From the NCBI GenBank assembly GCA_937927195.1, contig CALBCY010000171.1:20803-84802 (forward strand): a stretch of 64,000 bases of DNA, given 5' to 3'. Below are positions 25,604 through 35,458 of the stretch, piece by piece. The translations under genes and the position numbers were made by a program. The stretch is from an uncultured Chitinophagales bacterium. Its GTDB lineage: Bacteria > Bacteroidota > Bacteroidia > Chitinophagales > UBA2359. The notes beneath the pieces are model-generated. The model saw only the letters and a program-made list of their open reading frames with translations, was not told the DNA's origin and ran no database searches. Each line of letters opens with the position of its first letter. The first letter of the stretch is position 1.

Positions 25604-27187
25604 TTAAAAGCAAACATCAACTAAATTCTTATCTTCAAATCGATACGGAACGCTAATTGGGCCATCATAAAACAATTGAACCTCCCTAGCCGTTGATTGG
25701 CCAATAGCTACTACTTTAACTGCTGAATCGATTTTATATTTTGTAAAATAAGTGCGCACATTCATCGGGCTTGTAAAAACCATTATATCCGCATTGGGTT
25801 TGGTGAAATTAGATTTTGGATTGTTGCTGTAAACTTTCAAATCAATTGTTTCAATTTTCCCTTCCAACCTTTTTTGTATACTCTGCAATGAATTTTCTGC
25901 TTGCGGGAAAAGCACTTTTTTACCCGCCGCTGCTTCACCAAACTTTTCTGCAGTTTCATCCACATCGTTTCCTGAACCGACAAAATCTGCTTTCAATTCA
26001 TAATCGACTAAGCCTGGTAATGTTCCATTGCCCATAACTGCAATCTTAACAGAGTCAGGCAATTTTCCTCCTGATTCATAGAAGTATTTGATTGCTTTTT
26101 TACTGGTAAAAAACACCCAATCTATATCATCAACATTTTCAAATGACAAGGCTTCAAATTCTATCAAAGAGCTTCCAGAAATTTTATATGGATGCTGCTC
26201 AAAATAGTTTGTCAGAAAGGAATCCTCTTTTAAATCTCGGCTGATAAAAACCGATTTTTCACTTTGATCTTTAATGGCTGAAATGGCTTCATCAACCAAA
26301 ACCTTTTTATCTGTTCCTTTGTGAAATGTTTTTCGAAGCTTGGTGTCTTTTAACTTGACTTCGAGTGGAATGTCATCCGATTCGCTCTTTCCATAACTCA
26401 CCCAAAGATGGTACGTTTCATTTTTCTTCGACGCATAGATACCAATTGGCTGTTGACATCCCCCCTCGAGCTTGGCTAGAATTTCACGCTCTAAAGAAAT
26501 TTCATCCTCCACTTGTTCGTCTGTTATTTTTCGTAAAATGCTTTTCATTTCCTCATCTTCCGACCTGATTTGATAGGCAAGTACACCTTGTGCTGGAGCT
26601 GGAACAAAATTATTGGGATCAGGTTTTACAATTTCATAAGCAGACAAATCAAGTTCCAATCTTTTTAAGCCAGCCGCAGCCAAAACGACTGCATCAACTT
26701 CTGAACCTACTTTCTTGATTCTCGTTGGCACATTTCCTCTGATTGGGATGATGTTAAGATCTGGTCGAGAAGCGTAAAGTTGACAGGCTCTTCTAGGAGA
26801 AGAAGTTCCAACGGTAACGCCCTCTTTTAAGTGAAACTCTTTATTGGGATCAAAAAAATTCTTATTGATCAAAATCCAATCAGTAGGATCTTCCCGATAG
26901 GAACTTCCCGCTATTGTCAAACCTTCAGGATGTTGAGTAGGCAAATCTTTGTAAGAATGAACCGCCATGTCAATGTCGCCATCCAAAAGTTCCTCTTCCA
27001 ATTCTTTGGTGAAGAATCCTTTTCCTTCAATTTTATCAAAGGTCAAATTTTGAATTTTATCTCCTTTTGTTTTGATAATTTTTATTTCAAGCTCATATCC
27101 CAATTGTGTAAGGCTATCTTTTACAAAATGCGCCTGCCACAAAGCCAATCGACTTCCTCTGGAACCAATGATGATTTTCCTCTTCAT
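25604..27187 (-). CDS. hemC-hemD: fused hydroxymethylbilane synthase - uroporphyrinogen-III synthase
   Basis: One 527-residue protein carries two successive heme-pathway enzymes. The N-terminal HemC (about residues 1-305) has IIGSRGSRLALWQA, MAVHSYKDLPTQ, TSSPRR and the dipyrromethane cofactor Cys244 in LEGGCQQPIG. The C-terminal HemD (about 310-527) has the weakly conserved WVFFTSKKAIKYF, AVMGNGT and VFTSPMNVRTYF words. HemC polymerises porphobilinogen to hydroxymethylbilane, which HemD cyclises to uroporphyrinogen III, so fusion could pass the unstable intermediate directly. Such fusions are known in Bacteroidota. It lies 46 bp downstream of a small lipoprotein gene. Confidence 0.95.
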   Translation of the reverse strand: MKRKIIIGSRGSRLALWQAHFVKDSLTQLGYELEIKIIKTKGDKIQNLTFDKIEGKGFFTKELEEELLDGDIDMAVHSYKDLPTQHPEGLTIAGSSYREDPTDWILINKNFFDPNKEFHLKEGVTVGTSSPRRACQLYASRPDLNIIPIRGNVPTRIKKVGSEVDAVVLAAAGLKRLELDLSAYEIVKPDPNNFVPAPAQGVLAYQIRSEDEEMKSILRKITDEQVEDEISLEREILAKLEGGCQQPIGIYASKKNETYHLWVSYGKSESDDIPLEVKLKDTKLRKTFHKGTDKKVLVDEAISAIKDQSEKSVFISRDLKEDSFLTNYFEQHPYKISGSSLIEFEALSFENVDDIDWVFFTSKKAIKYFYESGGKLPDSVKIAVMGNGTLPGLVDYELKADFVGSGNDVDETAEKFGEAAAGKKVLFPQAENSLQSIQKRLEGKIETIDLKVYSNNPKSNFTKPNADIMVFTSPMNVRTYFTKYKIDSAVKVVAIGQSTAREVQLFYDGPISVPYRFEDKNLVDVCF

Positions 27188-27233
27188 TTACTTTCTATTT
27201 TCTAATCTTGTGTCAAGCCTTTTTTGTAAAATC

Positions 27234-27716
27234 TTAATTTGCCGCATCAAAGAGCCCATCCATTTTGGCTTGTTGTTCTTCTAAAGGCAAATCTTGCAGC
27301 AACCAATCCATTCTAATTTCCCCACTTCTCATAATTATCTCATTACCCAATGTATCCATAAAAACACATTTCCCAACATTGGGTTCTAGATTGTAAAAAT
27401 TGAAGCCGACAGCCCATTTAGACTTTTTATCAAACAACCTAGCTTCCCAAGCTTTTGCCTGCAAAGTATTTTTTCTTGATTGAAGCAAATTTTCAATATT
27501 AGAAGCATACTCGCCCTCTTCAATGATTGCATCGTCAAACTTTAAATCAGTTTCAAGAAAAGTATACCCTTGATACCGAATATATTCCTCGGCCAATTCA
27601 ATGGCCTTTTCCTCACTGATGCATTTATTTATTTTGGTTGAATTTTCGACTTTCGCTTGGCCGCAAGCAACAAAAAGGATCATTGCCAATAAAAATAGAA
27701 CATTAAACTTTCGCAT
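27234..27716 (-). CDS. small lipoprotein of unknown function (160 aa)
   Basis: The signal peptide MRKFNVLFLLAMILFVAC has a lipobox with Cys18. The mature part resembles a small alpha-beta domain: an N-terminal helix ISEEKAIELAEEYIRYQGYT, then strands with WAVGFNF and CVFMDTLGNEI. This looks like a PepSY/NTF2-sized domain, but I cannot name a family. The frame opens 16 codons earlier (27764); the lipoprotein signal fits the ATG at 27716. It precedes hemCD by 46 bp on the same strand, so co-transcription is possible. Confidence 0.75.
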   Translation of the reverse strand: MRKFNVLFLLAMILFVACGQAKVENSTKINKCISEEKAIELAEEYIRYQGYTFLETDLKFDDAIIEEGEYASNIENLLQSRKNTLQAKAWEARLFDKKSKWAVGFNFYNLEPNVGKCVFMDTLGNEIIMRSGEIRMDWLLQDLPLEEQQAKMDGLFDAAN

Positions 27717-27904
27717 TTCAATTAAAATCTTTCTTAGTACTTTGGCAATTAAGTTTCGTTCCATTTTGAGTTGGCTATTTTTTGATCAATCGAGGCGGCA
27801 AAAACGCTTTATGTCTTAGCATAATGAATATTTTGTCAACAAAGAGTGATCTAAAAAAAAGTAGCCACCAGGCACAGAACTTATTTGACAGTGTGCTTAT
27901 CTAT

Positions 27905-28576
27905 TTACTGTATTTTATGACGATCAGTGATGCCATTTAGCATCGGAACAAATTTCACTTTACTGGCCTTTTCCAATTCAAATTTATAAGGCTCCGTCTT
28001 TGTGTAAAGGTGTAATTCCTGAACTTTATTTTCTGGCCCAATTGGAATAATCATTTTACCACCAATCTTCAATTGCTTACCCAGTTGTTCTGGAAAAACA
28101 GGAGATGCCGCAGTAACGATTATTTTATCAAATGGACCATTTTCAGGCCAGCCAGCAAATCCATCACCATACTTAAGCCGAATCTGTGGATAACCTATTT
28201 CTTTGAGTAAGGCTTTTGTTTTATCATGCAATTTCTTGATTCGCTCAACAGAATACACATTCGCACCCATTTCACTCAAAACACAAGCCTGATACCCTGA
28301 CCCCGTACCTATTTCTAAGATTTTATCATTGGGATTAACATCTAACAAAGAAGTCTGCGTGGCGACGGTAAAAGGCTGAGAAATTGTCTGATTTTCATCG
28401 ATTTGCAAGGCGATATCTTCATAAGATCTATGTTCAGCCCCTGGAATAACAAATAAGTGTCTTTTAACCCTTGAAATGGCCTTTAACACTTTTACAGAGC
28501 GTATTCCTTTGCTTGTCAAGGTGTCCAGAAGACGATTTCTCAATCCTTGGAATCTATATGAATCCTGATTTCTCAT
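27905..28576 (-). CDS. pcm: protein-L-isoaspartate O-methyltransferase
   Basis: This repair enzyme methylates isoaspartate formed in ageing proteins, using SAM. The 223-residue protein has the Pcm signature IDENQTISQPFTVA, the SAM-binding LEIGTGSGYQACVL, VYSVERI, and IIVTAASPVFPEQL. Length is normal (about 210-225). It is divergent from the phosphohexomutase gene with a 112-bp spacer. No lipoprotein signal is present, so it is cytoplasmic. Confidence 0.95.
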   Translation of the reverse strand: MRNQDSYRFQGLRNRLLDTLTSKGIRSVKVLKAISRVKRHLFVIPGAEHRSYEDIALQIDENQTISQPFTVATQTSLLDVNPNDKILEIGTGSGYQACVLSEMGANVYSVERIKKLHDKTKALLKEIGYPQIRLKYGDGFAGWPENGPFDKIIVTAASPVFPEQLGKQLKIGGKMIIPIGPENKVQELHLYTKTEPYKFELEKASKVKFVPMLNGITDRHKIQ

Positions 28577-28594
28577 AAATGCCTGACTTTTGAT

Positions 28595-28602
28595 TAACTT
28601 TG
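28595..28602 (+). promoter_or_regulatory. -7 promoter element of the phosphohexomutase gene
   Basis: TAACTTTG matches TAnnTTTG. The expected start near 28609 leaves a leader of about 80 bases before the ATG at 28689. The -33 region is weak (TTTC/TCTC). Confidence 0.55.
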
Positions 28603-28688
28603 CACGTTTTAGTGATGCTAAAATAAGATTCTTTTATCAAAAGACGGATTATAATTATCAAACACAATCGAAAATTTTATAAAATATC

Positions 28689-30083
28689 ATGGTACAGATT
28701 AAATTCGGAACAGATGGCTGGAGAGCAATTATAGCCAAAGAATATACAACAGAAAATGTTGCACGTATTGCAGATGCCACCGCCAAGTGGTTAAAGAAAA
28801 ACAAAAAGAAGTCAATTGTTATAGGTCATGATTGTCGATTTGGAGGAGCAATGTTTACAGAGGTTGCTGCTAAAATGTTCTGTAACAATGGAATTAAGGT
28901 CTACATGGCCGATAAATTTGCCACAACTCCAATGGTTTCACTGGCCACGCTTAAATTGGGCGCCGATCAAGGAATCGTCATTACAGCAAGCCACAATCCA
29001 CCAAGCTACAATGGTTACAAATTGAAGGCATCAAATGGTGGCCCGACCATTTCCAAAGACATTGATGCTGTGGAAAAAATGATCAGAAAAACTGCAAAAA
29101 TTCCTGACACAACTTTGGAGGAATATGAAAAGCAAGGACTGATCGAAAAGGTCGATTTGGAGAAAATGTACATCAAAGAAGTAAAAAAATGCTTTGATCT
29201 AAAATTGATCAATAAAAAGATCAAAGTTGGATACGATGCAATGTATGGGGCTGGCATGAATGTATTGCCAAAACTTTTGCCTACTGCAGAATTGCTTCAC
29301 TGCGATTTAAACCCATCTTTTAAGGGACAGGCTCCAGAGCCTTTGCACAAAAACTTGACGGAACTTTCAAAGTTGATGAAAACCAACAAGAAATTAAACA
29401 TTGGCCTAGCCAATGATGGGGATGCTGACAGAATCGGTTTATACGATGACAAAGGTAATTTCGTAGATTCACACCACATTATTCTCTTGGTTATTCACTA
29501 TTTGGTGAAATACAAAAAAATGACCGGAAAAGTTGTCATTGGTTTTTCAGTTACCGATAGGGTTAAGAAAATGTGTGAAATTTATGGCTTGGAGCATCAA
29601 ACAGTCAAAATTGGTTTCAAACATATTTGCGAAATCATGGCCAATGAAGACGTATTATTGGGAGGAGAAGAATCTGGAGGGATTGCAATAAAAGGATTCA
29701 TTCCAGAAAGAGATGGTATTTGGATCGGTCTTGTTTTGTTTGAATTTATGGCTAAAACGAAAAAGTCATTAAGAGATCTTGTAAAAGAGGTTTACAAAGT
29801 AGTTGGTAAGTTCTGTTTCGAAAGAAATGATTTACACATTACCAATGAATTGAAGGCTAAGATCATGAAAAATTGCAAAGCTGGTAAATACAAGAAATTT
29901 GGCAAGTACAAGATTGAAAGAGTCGAAACCGTTGATGGATACAAATACTTTTTCAATGAAAATGACTGGGTAATGATTCGTCCATCCGGAACGGAGCCTG
30001 TCTTAAGGGTATATGCTGAAGGGCCTTCACAAAAAGGAGTAAGGGATATTTTAGAAGAAGTTAAAAAAGTTTTATTAAATTAA
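28689..30083 (+). CDS. phosphoglucomutase/phosphomannomutase-family enzyme
   Basis: An alpha-D-phosphohexomutase of 464 residues that moves phosphate between C1 and C6 (or the amine-sugar equivalent). The substrate-start word FGTDGWRA, the phosphoserine loop VITASHNPPSYNGYK, the metal loop NDGDADRIG, the sugar-binding GGEESGG and the phosphate-binding RPSGTEP are all present in the normal order. The four-domain length is right. The sequence is very Lys-rich (for example KKNKKKS). Specificity (glucose, mannose or glucosamine phosphate) cannot be set from the motifs alone. It forms a single-gene unit with promoter and terminator. Confidence 0.93.
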   Translation: MVQIKFGTDGWRAIIAKEYTTENVARIADATAKWLKKNKKKSIVIGHDCRFGGAMFTEVAAKMFCNNGIKVYMADKFATTPMVSLATLKLGADQGIVITASHNPPSYNGYKLKASNGGPTISKDIDAVEKMIRKTAKIPDTTLEEYEKQGLIEKVDLEKMYIKEVKKCFDLKLINKKIKVGYDAMYGAGMNVLPKLLPTAELLHCDLNPSFKGQAPEPLHKNLTELSKLMKTNKKLNIGLANDGDADRIGLYDDKGNFVDSHHIILLVIHYLVKYKKMTGKVVIGFSVTDRVKKMCEIYGLEHQTVKIGFKHICEIMANEDVLLGGEESGGIAIKGFIPERDGIWIGLVLFEFMAKTKKSLRDLVKEVYKVVGKFCFERNDLHITNELKAKIMKNCKAGKYKKFGKYKIERVETVDGYKYFFNENDWVMIRPSGTEPVLRVYAEGPSQKGVRDILEEVKKVLLN

Positions 30084-30159
30084 TACTGCAAACTCTTAGA
30101 GTTTTCATTATTTTTGAACAAACATATGACTTTAAAAGAAGAAATATATTAAACAAACA

Positions 30160-30201
30160 GTCCACTTTTAGCATTAAAAAGCTAAAAGTGGACCAATATT
30201 T
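30160..30201 (+). terminator. intrinsic terminator of the phosphohexomutase gene
   Basis: GTCCACTTTTAGC (30160-30172) pairs perfectly with GCTAAAAGTGGAC (30181-30193) around an 8-base loop; CAATATTTTT follows. Confidence 0.88.
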
Positions 30202-30277
30202 TTCAATTCCTTCACTCTTTTTGAGTCATATTATATATATTTAAATAAGTAGAAATTCATCTAGCCAATTCTACGCA

Positions 30278-31972
30278 ATGAAAAGCATTTTAATACATCT
30301 TCAAACGATGCTGTTCCTGTTCATTATTGCCATTCCGGTTTTTAGTCAGGAGCCCATGCCGTTTAGAAAAGATTTTCTCTGGGGTTATGCAAATGACCAA
30401 GGTGAAATTCTTATCGCCCCATCTTACGATTCTGCAGGCTTCTTTATCAACAACCTCGCTGTCGTAAAATCTGATGGTCGATACATTGTGATTAACAAGT
30501 CTGGAGATCAGCTGCACAATTTTAACAGCGAAATAAGCATTCAACAAGTAGGAAACCTATTGGAACTGGTGCATGATGGTAAAAAACAAATTCTTGGCCC
30601 AGATGGCCAAGCCCTGACCATTGCCGATTTTGATGAAATCATTCCAATGGAAAATGGATTTACCATTGCACAAAAGAATGAGAAAAGCGGACTGTTTGAT
30701 GAAAACGGTAAAGAAATATTTCAACCCAAATACGATGTGATCCACGAATTCATGGAGGAAGGACTTGCAAGAGTTGAAACAGGAGACAAATACGGCTTCA
30801 TCGACCCTCAAGGCAACGAGACCATCGAACTTCAATACACCAATGCAACTGATTTCAGAAGCAACAGATCTGTGGTCGATAAAGTCCGAAAAAAAGGCTT
30901 AATCGATACTGCTGGCAACATTATTATGCCATTGCAATACCAAATCATTAATTACTTAAGCGACGATCTTCTAAAAGTAAAAGGCGACCGTTTCTCTGGA
31001 CTTTTTGATATCGATGGAAACAGTGTTACAAGCTTAAAATACGATAGAATATACGGCTTGGAAAACAATAGAATACGAGCTGTTAAAAATCAAAAATATG
31101 GCTATTTAGATGTTCATGGAATGGAATACACGGATTTTGAATACGATGAAGTGTTTGACTTTTCAGAAGATTTGGGACTGGTTCGAAAAAACGGTGAATA
31201 TGGCTATGTTGATCCCTTTGGAAAGGAAATTATTGCCCCGAAATTTTTCAAAGCTCAGCCATTCAACCAAGGTTGGGGGATTATCAAAACCAGTGACAGG
31301 CATGAAGGTGTTATAGATCAAACAGGAACTTTTATAATCGAACCTAAGTACCGTAAAATAAATCCTCTTATAGATGGAGTGAGTATCTTCATCGGGATGA
31401 ATCGTTTTTACGGTTTATTCAATCCGATGGGAGAAGAAATCATTGAAGAAACTTACCTCCACATTCAACCATTTGATGGTGAATTTGCAGTCGTTACCGG
31501 CAAAGGAAAAAAAATGGGGCTCATCAATAAACTGGGCGAGATCATTGTTCCGGTCGAGTTCGATCAAGCCACCATGCTCAACGATGGGCCTGTAATAGTT
31601 GAGAAGCGTGAAATGTTTGGTCTATACAATTTGCTTGGCGAAGAAATTGTTCCTCTGGAATATCAATCCATCAGATACTTGTCCAACGGAAGTTTGGTTG
31701 CTGTAAAGGACGGAGAAAATTACATTCTTGGCCGAGATGGACAAGTCAACAAAAAGAATAAGAAAAATAAATACGACAAAGTCCTTCCATTCAACAGTAA
31801 CTTTTGTGTCTCATATCTAGATGGAAAACAAGGACTGATCAGAAAATCTGGAGAGGTTGTTCTCGCCCCTGAATACGATTCAATCAAAGAATTGTCAAAC
31901 GGTTACATCGAAGTCAAAAAAGAGGATCAAAATGGATTTGTCTCTGCTGAAGGCCAGGTCCTGTTTAAATAA
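30278..31972 (+). CDS. secreted WG-repeat protein (long form)
   Basis: The 564-residue protein has a signal peptide (about 1-23, ending VFSQ) and about twelve WG-type repeats along its whole length. Recurrent words are GLFDxxG, GYxDxxGxExI, YDxIxxxxN and EIIxPxF, for example YGFIDPQGNETIELQY and GLINKLGEIIVPVEF. Many repeats have Leu-Phe or Tyr-Gly in place of Trp-Gly. It has no catalytic motif, C-terminal sorting domain or membrane helix. It is probably a periplasmic or surface binding protein. It is a distant paralogue of the 22802-23857 gene. Confidence 0.9.
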   Translation: MKSILIHLQTMLFLFIIAIPVFSQEPMPFRKDFLWGYANDQGEILIAPSYDSAGFFINNLAVVKSDGRYIVINKSGDQLHNFNSEISIQQVGNLLELVHDGKKQILGPDGQALTIADFDEIIPMENGFTIAQKNEKSGLFDENGKEIFQPKYDVIHEFMEEGLARVETGDKYGFIDPQGNETIELQYTNATDFRSNRSVVDKVRKKGLIDTAGNIIMPLQYQIINYLSDDLLKVKGDRFSGLFDIDGNSVTSLKYDRIYGLENNRIRAVKNQKYGYLDVHGMEYTDFEYDEVFDFSEDLGLVRKNGEYGYVDPFGKEIIAPKFFKAQPFNQGWGIIKTSDRHEGVIDQTGTFIIEPKYRKINPLIDGVSIFIGMNRFYGLFNPMGEEIIEETYLHIQPFDGEFAVVTGKGKKMGLINKLGEIIVPVEFDQATMLNDGPVIVEKREMFGLYNLLGEEIVPLEYQSIRYLSNGSLVAVKDGENYILGRDGQVNKKNKKNKYDKVLPFNSNFCVSYLDGKQGLIRKSGEVVLAPEYDSIKELSNGYIEVKKEDQNGFVSAEGQVLFK

Positions 31973-31977
31973 GATTT

Positions 31978-32012
31978 ACTTCGTGCCTTAGCCGTCTTAG
32001 CGGCTTCGTGTT
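31978..32012 (-). repeat. AACACGAAG/AAGGCACGAAG-type dispersed word
   Basis: Read on the minus strand this is AACACGAAGCCGCTAAGACG followed by GCTAAGGCACGAAGT. The same vocabulary recurs at 58838-58922 (two tandem copies) and 60390-60420 on the plus strand. It lies just after the stop of the WG-repeat gene. Confidence 0.6.
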
Positions 32013-32126
32013 AAAACCTCACTCCACAAGAATCAGAACTTTAATCCGCGAATAACTATTTAATTAAAAACAGCGCAAGGTTTTCTCAGACTACAATTCT
32101 CAGACTATGGGTTGAAAATTAAAACA

Positions 32127-32160
32127 GCCAAAAGCCAAAGGCTAAAGGCCAATAGCTTTT
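32127..32160. repeat. AGCCAAAAGCC/GGCTAAAGGCC simple-word cluster
   Basis: A cluster of AGCCAAA, GGCTAAAGGCC and AATAGCTTTTA words, reverse-complement related to the TTGGCCTTTAGC units at 50590-50748 and to short runs at 53095 and 59712. It lies in the spacer between convergent genes. Confidence 0.55.
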
Positions 32161-32173
32161 ACCACACCAAGGA

Positions 32174-33646
32174 CTAAAACTTAAGACCTCTAATGACAAT
32201 CTTTTCCTCCAAAGTAGAAGATTCCATAACATAAGCATAAATCCCAACAGGAAAACCAGCTGTATCAACATCTATACTTTGAGCACCTGCTGAGTAGTTT
32301 TCATTGTGAACAATGTAACCTAAAAACTGCCCATTCATCTTGTAGACACCAATACTGACAACAGCATCTTCTTCTAAGCAGAATTGCAAATTGGTATTTA
32401 TCGAATGAACAGTTGGAGATAAATCAAACCGCTCGCTGAATTCAGAATCAAGCGATAAATTGGCAGTAGAGGTAAAATCACAACCATTGGATAGGTCTGT
32501 CACTACTAATTCGTAATCACCTGCTCCCAAGTTTTCGACCATACTCATTTCACCACAAGCCTCTCCACAATGACTCCAAGTATAGGAAAATGGCCCAAGT
32601 CCGCCATCTAAAATCGCCTCAATTCTTCCACTGTTGGTTCCGCCACAAGAACCAGGATTAGTCCCAATTAATTCTACTGTAAGTGGCAAGAATTCTTCCT
32701 CCAATAAAGCAATACTGCCTTGTACCAAAGTACTGTCATTTGTTCCAGTATTGACTGCATAAAAAGAATAGTCTCCGGCCTTTAATCCTGAAATGGTATC
32801 ATTGACCTCCCCATTAAAACTCAGCAAATAATCACATCCTCCTTCAACGGGTTGAACAACAAAGCCACCAGTCTCAGCATCGAACCCTTCGCAATCTCTT
32901 CCAGTATTCATTTCAACAATGTTCCAATCATTCACACAACTTACGATATCCTGTACTTCAAAAATACAATTGTTGTTGTCTGAAACTGCAATGTTCAACT
33001 CTACATCATTGGGAACCAAACCTAAATAATAAACGCTGTCTGGATTATAGTAACTGTAAAATAAGTTTTGATCAGAATCTATAATATTATAGGGAGGCGT
33101 TCCTCCCAGCATTTCAAGCTTCAACATATAACCATCAGACATTTCTATTTTTGTGGCATTTACGATGAAATTGGTATCGGGATGACACTCCAAAACAGTT
33201 GTATCAGCTTTCAAACAATCAGGATTTACATTTACCTGCCCAAATGCAACCAAATCTCCATCAGGTAAAGATTTTTTCAAATACCTTATATCGACTTGTG
33301 CACCCTCTGCAAAAGAAAGCGTTCCTCCACATTCTGCATAACTCAAACAAGGTTCACCATTGCTAGAAAAATCACCTTCATATTCATAATACAAACCCTG
33401 CTCAAACAAATCCTCAGGCCACATCCAAGTTGGCAATATCAAATATAAATCGAAGTTTCCCGTCTCACCGTCCTGACATTCAACGTCAAACAAAATCGGT
33501 AAACAATCCGCACAATCGGGACCACCACAATCAATACGCAATTCATTGCCATTCAGAATGCCATCATCGCACTGAGCATTTACAAAAACAGATGAAAAAA
33601 GAGAGAAAATTAATAGGTATATATACTTGTTACAAAGATTCGGCAT
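32174..33646 (-). CDS. secreted protein with type IX secretion C-terminal sorting domain
   Basis: The 490-residue protein has a signal peptide (about 1-24) followed by the Cys-rich word CDDGILNGNELRIDCGGPDC, a common opening of Bacteroidota surface proteins. A middle region ends in an SprB-like repeat (about 320-395: LGPFSYTWSHCG... YELVVTDLSNGC). The last 75 residues have the shape of a type A sorting domain (VVSIGVYKMNGQFLG, then AGFPVGIYAYVM and a short basic end IRGLKF). It should be exported by Sec, then by the type IX system, and displayed on the surface or released. Ligand or adhesion role is unknown. Confidence 0.88.
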   Translation of the reverse strand: MPNLCNKYIYLLIFSLFSSVFVNAQCDDGILNGNELRIDCGGPDCADCLPILFDVECQDGETGNFDLYLILPTWMWPEDLFEQGLYYEYEGDFSSNGEPCLSYAECGGTLSFAEGAQVDIRYLKKSLPDGDLVAFGQVNVNPDCLKADTTVLECHPDTNFIVNATKIEMSDGYMLKLEMLGGTPPYNIIDSDQNLFYSYYNPDSVYYLGLVPNDVELNIAVSDNNNCIFEVQDIVSCVNDWNIVEMNTGRDCEGFDAETGGFVVQPVEGGCDYLLSFNGEVNDTISGLKAGDYSFYAVNTGTNDSTLVQGSIALLEEEFLPLTVELIGTNPGSCGGTNSGRIEAILDGGLGPFSYTWSHCGEACGEMSMVENLGAGDYELVVTDLSNGCDFTSTANLSLDSEFSERFDLSPTVHSINTNLQFCLEEDAVVSIGVYKMNGQFLGYIVHNENYSAGAQSIDVDTAGFPVGIYAYVMESSTLEEKIVIRGLKF

Positions 33647-33865
33647 AGTTCAATTTCATTAAATTCTGGTTTGGCTTTTTTGTGGGTTCTTAGCTTAACG
33701 TCAAAGAACAATTAATATTACAAAAATTGCCTTAGACCATTGGATTTTTGTTTGGTTTAGTCATATTAAAATAAATAAAATTTTTGTGACTTTTTCTTAA
33801 ACTTTGATCAATTCTTCCACTCAAAGGCTCATAAAACAAACACTTTATCTATAAAATACATTGAC

Positions 33866-35080
33866 ATGAGAGCACCGAATAAAGACTCTAGAAAATACAC
33901 AAGAAGCCTGGTTTACGTTTTCCTAATGGTATTGGGAATGAGCACCTTCTCCTGTAAAAATTATGAAAGGGCAATTAATTCAGGAGACTATGACCAGATC
34001 ATTTTTAGCTCTGTTGAAAAATTGAGAAAAAACAAAAAGAAGCAAAAGCAAATCATCGCTTTAGAAGAAGCTTATGCGAAAGCAAACAAGCATAGTTTTA
34101 GTGAAATAGAAAAAATGTTGTCTGCAGGCAGTCCAGCCTACTACAAAAGCGTTTATACCCTCTACCAAAAAATCGAGGATCGTCAAAATGCTGTAGAACC
34201 TTTGTTGCCGCTTTACATAAAAAAGGAAAGCAGAAATGCAGTTTTTGAAAGACCAAATGTACATGCAGAAGTATCCAGATTTAGAACAAGAGCTGCAGAA
34301 TACCTCTATGCCAATGCACAGAACTTATTAGAAACCAATAATAAAATGGACGCTAGAGATGCCTACAGAATTTTGAATGATTTGGACAATTTTTACCCAA
34401 ACTTTAGAGACACTAGAAATTTAATGGCGCAAGCAAATTTCACTGGAAGCAATTTTATTTTGTTTGAAATGAAAAACAGGACCAATTTGCCTCTACCGAA
34501 AAATTTCGAGAGTCAAATCAAGAAGTTAAACTTGACTGATTTGGATCAGCTTTGGGCCGAATTTCATTTAAGTCCTCAAAAAAACATCAACTACGATTAT
34601 AAGGTGGTCATGAACATCAATGACTTCTTTGTAAGCCCCGAAAGATTGAGCGACAGAGTATACCCAAGAGAAAAAGAAATCATTGATGGATGGCAGTATG
34701 TTTTGGATAAAAATGGAAATGTCATGAAAGACAGCTTAGGCAATGACATCAAAGTTGACATCATTCAAAGAGTAAGATGTGAAATCATCGAATCGGCACA
34801 AAGCAAAGAAGCTGGTTTCCACGGTACGGTTGATTTTGAAAATCTTCGCACCAATCAAATTATCGCCAATTATCCGGTGAATACCAGAACTGATTTTCAA
34901 CATCTTTATGGAACAGTTCGAGGAGATATGAGGGCCTTAAACAAGAACGACAGAGTTTTATGTGATGCATTGCCTTTGCCATTCCCAACAGATCAGGATA
35001 TGTTGATCAGAGCAGGATTGGAATTAAAGCCGGCGATCGAAAGAATAATCCGCAGAAACGATGACCTCGTTTTGAACTAG
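33866..35080 (+). CDS. conserved lipoprotein of unknown function (404 aa)
   Basis: The signal ends in the lipobox STFSC (Cys30), so it is a lipoprotein. Residues 35-190 are helical, with an ALEEAYAKANKHSF segment and later DARDAYRILNDLDNFYPNFRDT, resembling TPR-like solenoid helices. The C-terminal half is beta-rich with a repeated charged pattern (VYPREKEIIDGWQYVLD, IIQRVRCEIIESAQ). I recall similar single-copy lipoproteins in many Bacteroidota, without known function. A good terminator follows, making it a single-gene unit. Confidence 0.8.
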   Translation: MRAPNKDSRKYTRSLVYVFLMVLGMSTFSCKNYERAINSGDYDQIIFSSVEKLRKNKKKQKQIIALEEAYAKANKHSFSEIEKMLSAGSPAYYKSVYTLYQKIEDRQNAVEPLLPLYIKKESRNAVFERPNVHAEVSRFRTRAAEYLYANAQNLLETNNKMDARDAYRILNDLDNFYPNFRDTRNLMAQANFTGSNFILFEMKNRTNLPLPKNFESQIKKLNLTDLDQLWAEFHLSPQKNINYDYKVVMNINDFFVSPERLSDRVYPREKEIIDGWQYVLDKNGNVMKDSLGNDIKVDIIQRVRCEIIESAQSKEAGFHGTVDFENLRTNQIIANYPVNTRTDFQHLYGTVRGDMRALNKNDRVLCDALPLPFPTDQDMLIRAGLELKPAIERIIRRNDDLVLN

Positions 35081-35148
35081 GATTCTAAATATGACAGAAT
35101 TTGTTAGCACAATAAATAGAATTGATGTAAACATCAATTCCTGACTCG

Positions 35149-35180
35149 GGAGGTTATCTGCATGGATAACCTCCTTTTTT
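35149..35180 (+). terminator. intrinsic terminator of the 404-aa lipoprotein gene
   Basis: GGAGGTTATC (35149-35158) and GATAACCTCC (35165-35174) form a perfect stem with a TGCATG loop and six T's after it. Confidence 0.92.
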
Positions 35181-35213
35181 CGTTTCAGAAGCGTTTCAGA
35201 AGCGTTTCAGAAG
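35181..35213. repeat. 11-bp tandem repeat CGTTTCAGAAG x3
   Basis: Three exact 11-base units directly follow the T-tract of the terminator, with a degenerate fourth (CCTCTCTGAAG) after them. Confidence 0.85.
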
Positions 35214-35458
35214 CCTCTCTGAAGCGTCTCGAAAAACTCTATAAGCTGTCAGCCTTATCAAGGTCCCAAATGCTCACAAGGTCCGACACCTCTTCTTTTT
35301 GTTAAAATTCAATAAAACCCTTCATTTTATCCTTCGTAAAATAACATTGTGATATTTTTATTAGTTAAATTATTGACGGATTCTATGTATTGAAACAATC
35401 ACAAAAGGAATCTTAAACAGTATTATTATAATTTTTAATAAAAGCTCAAGTATTCATT

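Noticed and set aside
27072..27284. 70-aa plus-strand frame over the hemCD start
   Set aside because: It is antisense to hemC and its residues follow from the hemC codons.
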